From DATMER01 sp034667225 (GTDB lineage Bacteria; Acidobacteriota; Thermoanaerobaculia; Multivoradales; UBA5704), in contig JAXDKG010000034.1 of NCBI GenBank assembly GCA_034667225.1, forward strand, positions 62,001 to 126,000: 64,000 nt of DNA, in the 5' to 3' direction. Under the pieces are notes generated by a model, which saw nothing but the letters and a program-made list of their open reading frames with translations, made no database searches and was not told where the DNA came from. Positions 34,668 to 41,791 of the stretch are shown in pieces. Every line of letters begins with the position of its first letter. Within the stretch, counting starts at the first letter, position 1. The position numbers and the translations under genes were made by a program.

Positions 34668-35071
34668 GCGGGCCGGATGCGGAAGGTCTCCGTGTAGATC
34701 GGCCGGGGCTCCCTCTTCTCGGCGAGCGCCTTGCCGCCCAGCTCGACCCAGCAATGGCCGGTGAAATCGTCGACCCCTTCCGGCCGGCCCATCCCGAAGC
34801 AGAGCGTGACGTCGAAGCCGGCCTCGCGCAGGAAGCGGTAGAGAGTGAGGCCGCGAACCAGGCAACCGCGGCGGATGACCGGCCATCCCAGGCGCAGCAG
34901 GCCGTCGATGCGGCGAACCAGATCCTCCGCGGCCTTATGGCCGGGCCGTGGAATCCGCGCGGGCGTGGCAGGCTCCAGCCACCGCTGGAGACGGTCGATC
35001 CCCACGAAGCGCAACAGCAGAGGGACCGCCGCCGCGAAAAGCAGGACTCGGGAGGAGCTGAGCCGGCTCAT
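34664..35071 (-). CDS. Lasso peptide B2-type transglutaminase-like protease
   Basis: A 135-residue protein with the Transglut_core3 layout of lasso B2 leader peptidases: a hydrophobic N-terminal helix (VLLFAAAVPLLLRFVGI), then RRGCLVRGLTLYRFLREAG with the catalytic Cys70, then FTGHCWVELGG with the catalytic His106. The strong GGAGG lies 4 bases before ATG 35071. With the PqqD/RRE protein at 35161 it makes the split B1-B2 leader-removal pair. A terminator-like hairpin lies just upstream, so it may be made at lower levels than B1. Confidence 0.88.
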   Translation of the reverse strand: MSRLSSSRVLLFAAAVPLLLRFVGIDRLQRWLEPATPARIPRPGHKAAEDLVRRIDGLLRLGWPVIRRGCLVRGLTLYRFLREAGFDVTLCFGMGRPEGVDDFTGHCWVELGGKALAEKREPRPIYTETFRIRPA

Positions 35072-35096
35072 GGAACCTCCGTTTCATAAAACTCAT

Positions 35097-35132
35097 AAAA
35101 AGGCCGGCAGGCCCTTGGGGAAACCTGCCGGC
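35097..35132 (-). terminator. Attenuator-like terminator between B1 and B2 genes
   Basis: On the minus strand GCCGGCAGG and CCTGCCGGC (35124-35132 and 35103-35111, 9-bp perfect stem, 12-base loop) are followed by a C and five U, 26 bases before the B2 ATG. It would give the peptide and B1 genes a higher transcript level than the rest of the operon. Confidence 0.75.
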
Positions 35133-35160
35133 AAATGCGTCTCTTGCGCTGCCGTCCGCG

Positions 35161-35439
35161 TCAGGGCTCGTGGACCACGAGCCTCTCTTCCGCCATCTCC
35201 CCCAGGAACGCGAGAACGTCCTCCTCGACGGATTCGGCCGGAGCTTCGTACTCCTGGCAGAGTGCCGCGACCATGGCCGAGACGCTGTGGCTTCCGTCGC
35301 ACAGGTCCCAGACACGGCCGCTCACCTCGTCGAGCGCGTAATACTGACCGTTCTCCACGTCCAGCAGGATCCACTGGTCGGCCGCGCGCTGCACCAGCAC
35401 ACGGTCCCGACGGCGCGGTCGGCTGTCCGGTCCGATCAT
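35161..35439 (-). CDS. PqqD family protein, lasso B1-type RRE
   Basis: A 92-residue stand-alone RiPP recognition element. DRVLVQRAADQWILLDVENG and YYALDEVSGRVWDLCDG match lasso B1/PqqD proteins; the C-terminal winged helix carries VEEDVLAFLGEMAEERLVVH. It begins 10 bases after the stop of the 24-codon leader peptide gene and would bind that leader's Y-x-x-P motif for the B2 protease. It is followed by the attenuator-like hairpin. Confidence 0.88.
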   Translation of the reverse strand: MIGPDSRPRRRDRVLVQRAADQWILLDVENGQYYALDEVSGRVWDLCDGSHSVSAMVAALCQEYEAPAESVEEDVLAFLGEMAEERLVVHEP

Positions 35440-35449
35440 TGCGCCGGTC

Positions 35450-35524
35450 TCAGAAGCTGAAGCGGGTGATCTGCCGCAGCAGTCCGAGCCGTCGCAGAGC
35501 CGGCCTTCTGTAGGCTTTCTTCAT
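35450..35524 (-). CDS. Lasso-type leader peptide gene with a nearly absent core, 24 aa
   Basis: ATG at 35524 sits behind GAGGAGAG. The product starts MKKA and contains YRRPALRRLGLLRQIT, a close fit to the lasso leader consensus Y-x2-P-x-L-x3-G-x4-L/I-T. In lasso precursors the core begins two residues after that Thr and runs 15-25 residues; here only RFSF remains before TGA. It is directly followed by B1. Either the core has been lost, or the product is a very short phospho- or nucleotidyl-modified peptide, which would suit an operon with kinases and a nucleotidyltransferase but no cyclase. Confidence 0.75.
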   Translation of the reverse strand: MKKAYRRPALRRLGLLRQITRFSF

Positions 35525-35547
35525 GGATGCTCTCCTCTCGAAGCCGT

Positions 35548-35576
35548 GCCCGGTGTACTTCAGGCGTACACCGGGC
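35548..35576. promoter_or_regulatory. Perfect 11-bp inverted repeat in the leader region of the peptide operon
   Basis: Arms GCCCGGTGTAC and GTACACCGGGC around TTCAGGC, 23 bases before the leader-peptide ATG and 19 bases after the end of the secreted-protein gene. There is no T-run on either strand. It could be a regulator site or an RNA stem that ends the upstream transcript and shields the ribosome site. Confidence 0.55.
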
Positions 35577-35595
35577 GCATTTGCATATCGCGTGC

Positions 35596-37065
35596 CTACT
35601 GCCCCTCCCCATCCCAGATCATGATGTTGGCGAAGGCGCCGGGCTTGCCCTTGGCCTTGAAGTCCACCTTGTTGGCGTCCCCGTCGACCATGGCCGACGA
35701 GATGTCCACGGTGACCTCCTCGCCGTCCTTGAGCGACTTGACCTTGAAGGTCTGGCCGTTGACGATGATGTCAATCTTGCTCAGGCCCGGCTTGCCGTTG
35801 GTAATCGTCACCTTGTCCTCCGCCCGCGGCACGTCGGACCCGGCGTTCAAGGCGGCCGATTCGCTCTTGTCGCGGACGAGCAGGAGCAGGATCGGGTCGC
35901 AGACCCTCACGTTGCCGGCGAGGTCGGTCACCCGCGCCTCGACGCGCGCCTTCTGCGTCTGGTCGATCTTGGTCGTGTTGAGGACGATTGGGTCGTTGGT
36001 GCCGACGGTGAACGGCGGCACGACCGTATCGGCGTTCTCCGATCTGGTGACCAGGATCTCGGCGATGCCTGTGCCGGTGTCCTTGATCGTGACCTCGACC
36101 CGCGCCGGCGGACCCGGGTCGTTGAGGGTGATCGGGCACTGCGCCGGGGCCGCGTCGAGCTGGCGCACGCGCAGGGCCGCGACCTCCCAGAGCAGGGAGT
36201 CGGGGTTCTGGTTGTTCGGTTGCGAGAACGCCTGCACCGCCGTCGTGCCGACGCCGGCCGGGATGTTGATGGCCAGCTTGTCGGTGTCCCACTGCGGGCC
36301 GTCCGAGCCGTCGAGGCCGTTGAAGATCGTGGCGTTGTTGCTGATGGTCACGTTGTCGGGACGGTCGCCCGTGCCGTCTCCCATGGCCAGCCAGAGCTCG
36401 GCCGTGCGCGGGCTCAGGTTGATCCCGTGATTGAAGACGTAGGAGGCCGTGACCCGGGTTTCGCCCGGTGTCGGATCGGGGCCGAAGGCGGAGTCGAGGC
36501 CGTCCCCGACGAGCACGCGATACCAGTTGTTGTCGCCGGGAGTCGTGAAGGCGACGATCAGGGTGGCGCCGTCGAGGCGCCAGATGTTGCTCGCGGCGTC
36601 GCCGTCCCCGAACGAGAAGTTGTGCGTGCCGACGCCCTTGGCCGACACGAGCGAGGTCACATCGGCGAAGTAGCCGATGTTGAGGATCGGTCCGCCGCCG
36701 GTGATCGGCTGCGTCTCGGTGCCGATGATCGTGCCCCGGATGGCATTGCCGTCCAGGGTGATGTCCTGGTCCTTGAAGGGCTGGGCAACACCGGAGCAGT
36801 CGCCGCTGCCCGCGGGCGTTTCCACGCAGGGCCGCTCGCGCCCGGCCCAGTAGAGCAGCGCGAAGCGCACCGGGCCGCCGACGGTCACGGTCAGGTTCTT
36901 CGGCACGCCTCCCCAGCCCATGAGGCCCACGCCGTCGCCGGCCAGCGTGAGGCCTTTCTCCTGGAGGTCGATGAACGGAGCCAGGTGTGTAGCACTCGCC
37001 ATTGCAGCGAAGCACAGCATCGACAGGACTAGTAAAACTTTCATCCTCATCCGACGGAAGCTCAT
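35596..37065 (-). CDS. Secreted beta-rich protein under a c-di-GMP riboswitch
   Basis: A 489-residue exported protein. ATG 37065 has AAGGAGAAGA upstream; the signal peptide is MRMKVLLVLSMLCFAAMASA. Mature regions are beta-sandwich: residues about 25-300 resemble surface/DUF-type folds rich in Gly, Asn and Trp (LLYWAGRERPC), and 320-489 hold two Ig-like domains (ARVEVTIKDTGTGIAEILVT). There are several Cys pairs. No catalytic motif is visible, and an adhesin or matrix protein would fit control by c-di-GMP. The leader of about 165 bases holds the riboswitch at 37230-37312. Confidence 0.72.
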   Translation of the reverse strand: MSFRRMRMKVLLVLSMLCFAAMASATHLAPFIDLQEKGLTLAGDGVGLMGWGGVPKNLTVTVGGPVRFALLYWAGRERPCVETPAGSGDCSGVAQPFKDQDITLDGNAIRGTIIGTETQPITGGGPILNIGYFADVTSLVSAKGVGTHNFSFGDGDAASNIWRLDGATLIVAFTTPGDNNWYRVLVGDGLDSAFGPDPTPGETRVTASYVFNHGINLSPRTAELWLAMGDGTGDRPDNVTISNNATIFNGLDGSDGPQWDTDKLAINIPAGVGTTAVQAFSQPNNQNPDSLLWEVAALRVRQLDAAPAQCPITLNDPGPPARVEVTIKDTGTGIAEILVTRSENADTVVPPFTVGTNDPIVLNTTKIDQTQKARVEARVTDLAGNVRVCDPILLLLVRDKSESAALNAGSDVPRAEDKVTITNGKPGLSKIDIIVNGQTFKVKSLKDGEEVTVDISSAMVDGDANKVDFKAKGKPGAFANIMIWDGEGQ

Positions 37066-37229
37066 GGCAGTCTTCTCCTTTGGTCCGATTCCGGTCGGTC
37101 CATCAAACTTCAAGACGGTCACCATGACCGCCTCTGAACGCATATTCAGACGGGGGAGAAGACAGGTACAACGAAGAAACGTCTCTGCCCCCGGGACAAC
37201 CGTAGTAGTAAGAAAACTGCTTTCGGGGG

Positions 37230-37312
37230 CTTTTCGGCGGCCGGGCGATCTCGGGCGAGACCCCTTGGCTTTGCGGCCCCGCCTCACGGCGGGTGTGCCC
37301 TGATCCAAGCCA
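37230..37312 (-). promoter_or_regulatory. Cyclic di-GMP-I (GEMM) riboswitch
   Basis: The minus strand reads CAGGGCACACC, then CGCC-GTGA-GGCG (a GNRA-capped stem), then GGGGCCGCAAAGCC, then GGGGTCTCGCCCGAGATCGCC and CGGCCGCCGA. These match the GEMM-I order: GGGCAAACC, tetraloop stem, GACGCAAAGCC, receptor stem, closing GGGNUGCCGA. Two consensus positions differ (CAAACC to CACACC, GACGC to GCCGC). A 7-bp GCCCCCG/CGGGGGC stem (37187-37193 with 37224-37230) lies downstream as a possible switch element. The gap 37066-37372 holds no gene; this element is its only clear content. Confidence 0.8.
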
Positions 37313-37372
37313 AGCTTCTACATTGCAAACGGAAGGCCAGTCTAACTTTGGATATAGCGCCGTGGTGCTCCT

Positions 37373-37876
37373 CTACCGCAGCTCAAGCGGCACCACTGAA
37401 GCAAGATTCGGATCGAGCCGCAGTGCCAGCCGGAACTGCGCCCGGGCTTTTTCCGGCTCTCCCGCCATGACCAGCGCCCGCCCCAGGTTGAGATGCACCT
37501 CCGGCCGCGGCTCCAGCTCGAGCGCGTCGCCATAGGCCGACGCCGCCGAGCTGCCGTTGCCCAGGAGCAGGTACTGCGTGCCCCGGGCGATGGGGATCCC
37601 TACCTGCGTCGGGTCCAGGACCGCGGCCCGGCGCAGCATCTCCAGGTTGGCCGCCAGGAGCCTGGGGGGCATCTGGGAACGCGCGATCATGGCCATGCTC
37701 ATCAGCTCCACCTGGCGCAGCATGCGCCCGGCGATCAGCCGGTCGCGCAGCCGACCGGTCTGGCCCAGGAGCGCCAGAACCAGCAGGAGCACCACCACCC
37801 AGGCGAGCGGCGAGCGCCTCGCGGGCGGAGGCGGGGGGGGAGCCGCCTCCTGGCGGACAGGCCGCTTCGGCTTCAT
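37373..37876 (-). CDS. Membrane-anchored TPR protein
   Basis: A 167-residue protein with a Pro-rich cytoplasmic start (RQEAAPPPPPPARRSP), one membrane helix (LAWVVVLLLVLALLG) and two TPR-like units near the end (SAASAYGDALELEPRPEVHL, EKARAQFRLALRLDPN). The ATG overlaps the end of the O-antigen ligase-like gene by 4 bases, so it is probably an accessory of that polymerase/ligase, as TPR proteins often are in polysaccharide loci. Confidence 0.78.
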   Translation of the reverse strand: MKPKRPVRQEAAPPPPPPARRSPLAWVVVLLLVLALLGQTGRLRDRLIAGRMLRQVELMSMAMIARSQMPPRLLAANLEMLRRAAVLDPTQVGIPIARGTQYLLLGNGSSAASAYGDALELEPRPEVHLNLGRALVMAGEPEKARAQFRLALRLDPNLASVVPLELR

Positions 37877-39144
37877 GCCTCCGGCTCCTCTTGAAGAACC
37901 CAGGCCAGGAACAGCAGCGCCGGGAAGGCGACGATGGCCACGTGGAAGGGAAAGTAAGCCAGGCTGAGGACCGCCAGGGCGGTCAGCCCGGACCAGGCCA
38001 GGGCGTGGTTGTCTTCCCGGCTCCGCACGGCGCGCGCTGTGCGTAATACCACCCACAGCGCCCAGGCCAGGGCCAGCAGGCCGGGGATGCCCCACTCGGC
38101 GCCGGCGTTCAGGAACTCGTTGTGCGCATTGTCGAAGACCGGCGTGACCTGGCCCGGCAGGAACTCCACGCCGCGGTCGAGCAGCGCGAGCTTGGCCGGC
38201 ACGTACTCCGGCAGGTAGGCGCCATGGCCGACGCCGGCGAGCGGATGCTCGCGCATCATCCAGAGCGCGGCGCGCCAGCCGTCCAGCCGGCCGGTGAGGA
38301 CCTCGTTGAGGTCGCCTTCCGCAAGACCGCGGAGCTTGCCCGCCACCCGGACCCGCAGCGGCGCCACCGCCAGCACCAGGACCGTGGCCACCACCGCGGC
38401 GGCGGCCAGACCGGCCAGCACCTTGCGGCGCGGCAACTCGAGCAGCGCGAGCACGACCGCCCCAGTGGCCATGGCGGCCAGCGACGCGAGCGTCTGGGTG
38501 AGAGCCAGGCCATAGAGGCAGAGGACGAGGGCGGCCGCTACCAACCACCGGCCCCGCTTCGAGAACAGCATCCAGAGGGCGATGAGCGCCGGCAGCACCA
38601 GGTACGAGCTCAGGTCCCCGGGGTTGCCGGCGAACGAGGTGACCCCCAGGCGCGGGTCATACTGGATACCGGTGAACCGCAGCGGCTCCCAGATTCGGTG
38701 AAATTGAAGGATGCCGACCAGCGCGAGGACCGCCGCCGGCCAGATCAGGCCGCGCAGGAGGCGCTCCAGGCGCTCGCGCCGGAGACCGGCGCTCCAGCCG
38801 GCCAGGCACGCGGCGCCGATCCAGAGATCGAACAGCGCCTCGCGCACGTGCAGGGGATGCGCCGAGGTCCAGATCCCCGCCGTGGCCACCAGCAGGGCGG
38901 GGAGCACTGCGCGCACGGCAGGAAGCCGCCAGACGCTCCTCAGATCGGCAGCCCGGAGGTTCCACGCCAGGCAGAGCACGGAGGCCAGTCCCAGCCACTC
39001 CGCCACCATCAGCTTCGGCAGCCGGAACGACTCCTTGCCCGCCACGACCAGGAACGGCGAGACGATCACCAGCGTCCAGGCGAAGATCTCCCCCAGCGTG
39101 GAGGCGAAGGAAGGCGGATCGGAGCGCGGCGCGGCGGACTTCAT
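37873..39144 (-). CDS. O-antigen ligase/polymerase family membrane protein (copy 1)
   Basis: A 423-residue polytopic protein with about 11-12 hydrophobic helices. The Wzy_C/WaaL region has the periplasmic loop with WRAALWMMREHPLAGVGHGA near 275 and DNAHNEFLNAGAEWGIPGLL near 330 (the conserved H-N-x-F/Y-L motif). It joins or polymerises lipid-linked glycan on the outer face of the inner membrane. ATG 39144 is chosen because residues upstream are low-complexity repeat DNA. It is coupled by ATGA to the TPR gene. Confidence 0.88.
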   Translation of the reverse strand: MKSAAPRSDPPSFASTLGEIFAWTLVIVSPFLVVAGKESFRLPKLMVAEWLGLASVLCLAWNLRAADLRSVWRLPAVRAVLPALLVATAGIWTSAHPLHVREALFDLWIGAACLAGWSAGLRRERLERLLRGLIWPAAVLALVGILQFHRIWEPLRFTGIQYDPRLGVTSFAGNPGDLSSYLVLPALIALWMLFSKRGRWLVAAALVLCLYGLALTQTLASLAAMATGAVVLALLELPRRKVLAGLAAAAVVATVLVLAVAPLRVRVAGKLRGLAEGDLNEVLTGRLDGWRAALWMMREHPLAGVGHGAYLPEYVPAKLALLDRGVEFLPGQVTPVFDNAHNEFLNAGAEWGIPGLLALAWALWVVLRTARAVRSREDNHALAWSGLTALAVLSLAYFPFHVAIVAFPALLFLAWVLQEEPEA

Positions 39145-39164
39145 GGGCGCCGCGAGTATATGGG

Positions 39165-39293
39165 AGGGGGAACACGGAGACACGGACACACGGACGGACA
39201 TGGACCAACACGGACGGACACGGACGTCCGGAACGCGCCTCCGGGGTCCGTGATCGTCCGTGAGAGTCCGTGTCCGTCCGTGTATCCTTTTTC
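39165..39293. repeat. CACGGAC short-repeat inverted array
   Basis: Left arm 39165-39233 is built of degenerate CACGGAC/GGACGGACA units; right arm 39240-39293 is built of the complement (GTCCGTG, TCCGTCCGTGT). A central CGTCCGGAACGCGCCTCCGG joins them, so the whole could fold into one imperfect stem of 40-50 bp. It fills the divergent gap between the ligase gene and the DNA-binding protein gene. Confidence 0.8.
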
Positions 39294-39356
39294 CAAGTCT
39301 TTGCACTCCGGTGGCCTGCGCTGAGGATTGTCCCGCCCTGGTGTAGACTTCTGCTC

Positions 39357-39821
39357 ATGATCGACCAGGAAGTCCTTCGTCTCGCGCGCCTGCTCGAGGC
39401 GCTGGTCAAGGTGGAGCGGGTGCCGGTGCGGGAGCTGGAGCGCCGGCTCGATCTCGGCGGCGGCACGCTCAACCGGATCTTCACGGGCAAGATCGAGCTC
39501 AAGGTCCGGCACATCCTGCTCGTGCTCGACGCGCTGGGGGTCAAGCCGCTGGCCTTCTTCGAGCAGGCCCTCAAGGTCCCCGAGGGCGAGGAGGAGCAGA
39601 CCGGCGCCCGGCTTCTGGAAAGCGTCGAGACGCTGCGCAGGCGCCCCTGGATGAAGTTCCAGCCCGAGCCGGAACCGGCGAGCCTCACCGAGGATGACGT
39701 GCGCCGGGTCATCGCCGAGGCCTTGCGCGAAGCCGGCCTCGGCTCGCGCAGGAAGACGCCCGCCAAACCCCGCAAGAGCACCAAGCCGAAAAAGAGCCCC
39801 CCGGCGAAGAAGGGCGGCTGA
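39357..39821 (+). CDS. Small HTH DNA-binding protein with Lys-rich tail
   Basis: A 154-residue protein. Residues 5-70 form a Cro/XRE-like helix bundle: VPVRELERRLDLGGGTLNRI is the HTH, then KIELKVRHILLVLDALGVKP. This kind of short HTH with LGxxPxxFF (here LGVKPLAFFEQAL) is frequent in Acidobacteriota-like genomes. The tail (about 120-154) is histone-like (KTPAKPRKSTKPKKSPPAKK) and probably binds DNA without sequence preference. ATG 39357 is preceded only by a poor ribosome site. Confidence 0.75.
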   Translation: MIDQEVLRLARLLEALVKVERVPVRELERRLDLGGGTLNRIFTGKIELKVRHILLVLDALGVKPLAFFEQALKVPEGEEEQTGARLLESVETLRRRPWMKFQPEPEPASLTEDDVRRVIAEALREAGLGSRRKTPAKPRKSTKPKKSPPAKKGG

Positions 39822-39867
39822 AAGAGGAAGCGGCGGCCCTCCGGAGAGAGGACCGTCGCCGGTCTGG

Positions 39868-40251
39868 TTACGCCTTCTCCGCGGGGGCGGGAGCCTCGGG
39901 AAGCTCCGGCTCGTCCTTCCGCAGTGCCCGCGGCTTGCCGAGGAACCGCATGCGGAACTCGGCGAGCTTCGGGTTGCGCGGCCCCAGGTGGCTCACGATC
40001 AAGCTCCGGAGCTGCATGGAGATGTCCCGGCCGCGCACCATCAGCACCTGCAACCGTTGCGTCTCGGTCTGCAAGCCGGCCCGGTGCGCGTCCTGCTGGG
40101 CCGCGACCACATTGAGCTCGTCCAACACCCCCTGCAACATCTCCGGCAGCCCCCTCAGGTCCGGCAGGATCCCCAGGTTGACCATGGTGGCTTGCAACAA
40201 CCGGTTCCAGTACGTGATGAAGTCTGCGAACGATCGACTCTGAAGAGCCAT
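39868..40251 (-). CDS. Helical protein of unknown function, 127 aa
   Basis: Good ribosome site (AAGGAGAACTTGT before ATG). The sequence is almost all helix: ADFITYWNRLLQATMVNLGI, ELNVVAAQQDAHRAGLQTET, then a basic part with LGPRNPKLAEFRMRFLGKPR and an acidic Pro/Ala tail. There is no signal peptide, Cys or enzyme motif. I do not recognise a family. It is convergent with the HTH gene and transcribed away from the third 21-bp array; 40252-40392 holds only its promoter region (TATATA near 40317). Confidence 0.6.
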   Translation of the reverse strand: MALQSRSFADFITYWNRLLQATMVNLGILPDLRGLPEMLQGVLDELNVVAAQQDAHRAGLQTETQRLQVLMVRGRDISMQLRSLIVSHLGPRNPKLAEFRMRFLGKPRALRKDEPELPEAPAPAEKA

Positions 40252-40392
40252 ACAAGTTCTCCTTTTCTTCTCTTCCCTTGCGCCGTTATTGGCGACCAGG
40301 AGCTGACTACGTTGACTATATACGGCCTTCTTTGAGTTTTCGTCTAGTCCTCTGAAAATTCATGGGCGGCGGACAGACTTGGATGGAAAGGA

Positions 40393-40581
40393 GTGGTGCA
40401 CGGGCGCCGTGCAGTGGTGCGCGAGCGTCGTGCTGTGGTGCACGCCAGCCGTGCAAGGGTGCGCGAGCGCCGTGCTGTGGTGCGCGAGCGCCGTGCAGTG
40501 GTGCACGGGAGCCGTGCACCGATGCGCAGGTTCCGTGCTGTGGTGCACGAGCGCCGTGCTGTGGTGCACGAGCTAGCGGGA
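40393..40581. repeat. Array 3: nine 21-bp palindromic repeats over a stop codon
   Basis: Eight full units plus a ninth partial, starting at 40393, 40414 and so on to 40561, each 21 bp. Unit form is GTGG followed by a 17-base imperfect palindrome such as TGCACGGGCGCCGTGCA or TGCGCGAGCGCCGTGCT. The stop codon of the minus-strand TPR gene (40573-40575) lies in unit 9, so relative to that gene the array again starts at the stop and runs downstream. The array is open in several frames, but none has a ribosome site or a plausible product. Confidence 0.92.
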
Positions 40582-41739
40582 TCGTTGTTCGAGCAGCGCC
40601 GCGGTGGCGCGGATGCGGGCGCTCAGCGCTTCGGCTTCGATGACCGGGCGCTGACAGACCCTTTGCAGGAGAATCAGGGCGGCGAACCCCTCGCGCCGGA
40701 TCTTGAGACGGCGGAAGGTGGAGACCATGCCGTCCACGAGCACGACCAGCTCGTGACGCCTGGCGTGCTTTGTCAGCACCAGGGCGAGATCCAGAGAGAC
40801 GAGCGCGGCATCAAAGGATTGTTGCTCCCGAATGAACTTGCTTCTCGCCTCGCGGAAGGCGCCTTCCGCCTCCGCATCCTCTTGGAGAGCAAAGGCGATC
40901 TTTCCTTCCAGCCAACGCAGACGAATCATTTTGAGCGGCTCGGCAAGCCGCTCGTACAAATGCCGCTTCTCAAGCAGCAGCTCCCGCGCTTGAGCCGAGC
41001 ACCCAGACTCATGAAGACAGTAGGCAAGGCCGTGAACCGCCGTCAGCTCGAGGTTCGAGTCCCGCCCTGGCTCCAGGCACTTGAGGCCATAGGCGAACAG
41101 GGATATTGCTTCCAGGGGCCTTCCGGACTCTCGGGTGTACATGCCCTGACTGATCAAAGCCCGCCCGGCACGGTGGTAGTCCCCAAGTTGCTCGTAGAAT
41201 GACCGTACCCGCTCAAGCATCGCGATCGCTTCGCCGAAGCGCCGGTTGTCGGCGTGGAGCGAGGCCGAGAGGTCGCCGATGCGGGCCAGGAGACGTGGGT
41301 CCCCCGTCCCTCGCCGCGCCCAGGCCGCCGCCTCCGCCAGGATGTCGCCGGCCGTGTCCAGGTCGTCGGCCACACGGTAGGCGTTGCCGACCTCTGCCAG
41401 CACCCGTGCCCTCAGGTCGGCGGTGACCCGTCTGCCATAACGCAGCGGCGGCACCAGGAACGCCAGCTTGCGGGCGGCCTCGGCGTCGCGGATCATCCCC
41501 GCCGGGTCGCTGTAGCGCAGCGAGGAGCTGCGCTGCAGGAACTGCTCCGCGAGCGGGGCGATCAGCTCCTGCAGCTCGGGCCAGGGGATGGCCTCGACCG
41601 GGCGCTCGTCCGCGAGGACGGCCGCGGCGAGCGCGGCGCCGCTCTCCCGGTCCCGCTCGAGGGCCATCCGGCCGGCGAAGACCGCCAGCTCGCCCCGACG
41701 CAGAAGTCCGCCGCTCGCCGTCTGCCGCTCTCCGGTCAT
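40573..41739 (-). CDS. TPR-repeat protein, possible peptide-receptor type (paralogue A)
   Basis: A 388-residue cytoplasmic protein made mostly of tetratricopeptide-like helix pairs from about 110 to 370 (LARIGDLSASLHADNRRFGE, RAGRALISQGMYTRESGRPL, ALISLFAYGL-type repeats, KMIRLRWLEGKIAFALQEDA). The N-terminal 100 residues are helical without a recognisable HTH or zinc motif. It resembles the protein at 59090-60388 in repeat content and size. Each of the two has a small exported-protein gene just upstream on the same strand (here 52 bases away). Its stop codon lies in repeat array 3. Confidence 0.75.
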   Translation of the reverse strand: MTGERQTASGGLLRRGELAVFAGRMALERDRESGAALAAAVLADERPVEAIPWPELQELIAPLAEQFLQRSSSLRYSDPAGMIRDAEAARKLAFLVPPLRYGRRVTADLRARVLAEVGNAYRVADDLDTAGDILAEAAAWARRGTGDPRLLARIGDLSASLHADNRRFGEAIAMLERVRSFYEQLGDYHRAGRALISQGMYTRESGRPLEAISLFAYGLKCLEPGRDSNLELTAVHGLAYCLHESGCSAQARELLLEKRHLYERLAEPLKMIRLRWLEGKIAFALQEDAEAEGAFREARSKFIREQQSFDAALVSLDLALVLTKHARRHELVVLVDGMVSTFRRLKIRREGFAALILLQRVCQRPVIEAEALSARIRATAALLEQRSR

Positions 41740-41791
41740 CGCCGCCGTCTCCTCTAAATGGCTTTCTTAGCTGTTGCGCCGCTGCATTCTC

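Noticed and set aside
40379..40576. A Cys/Trp-rich 7-residue-repeat peptide gene in array 3
   Set aside because: The frame is open only because the DNA repeats every 21 bp; there is no ribosome site, and frames on both strands are equally open.
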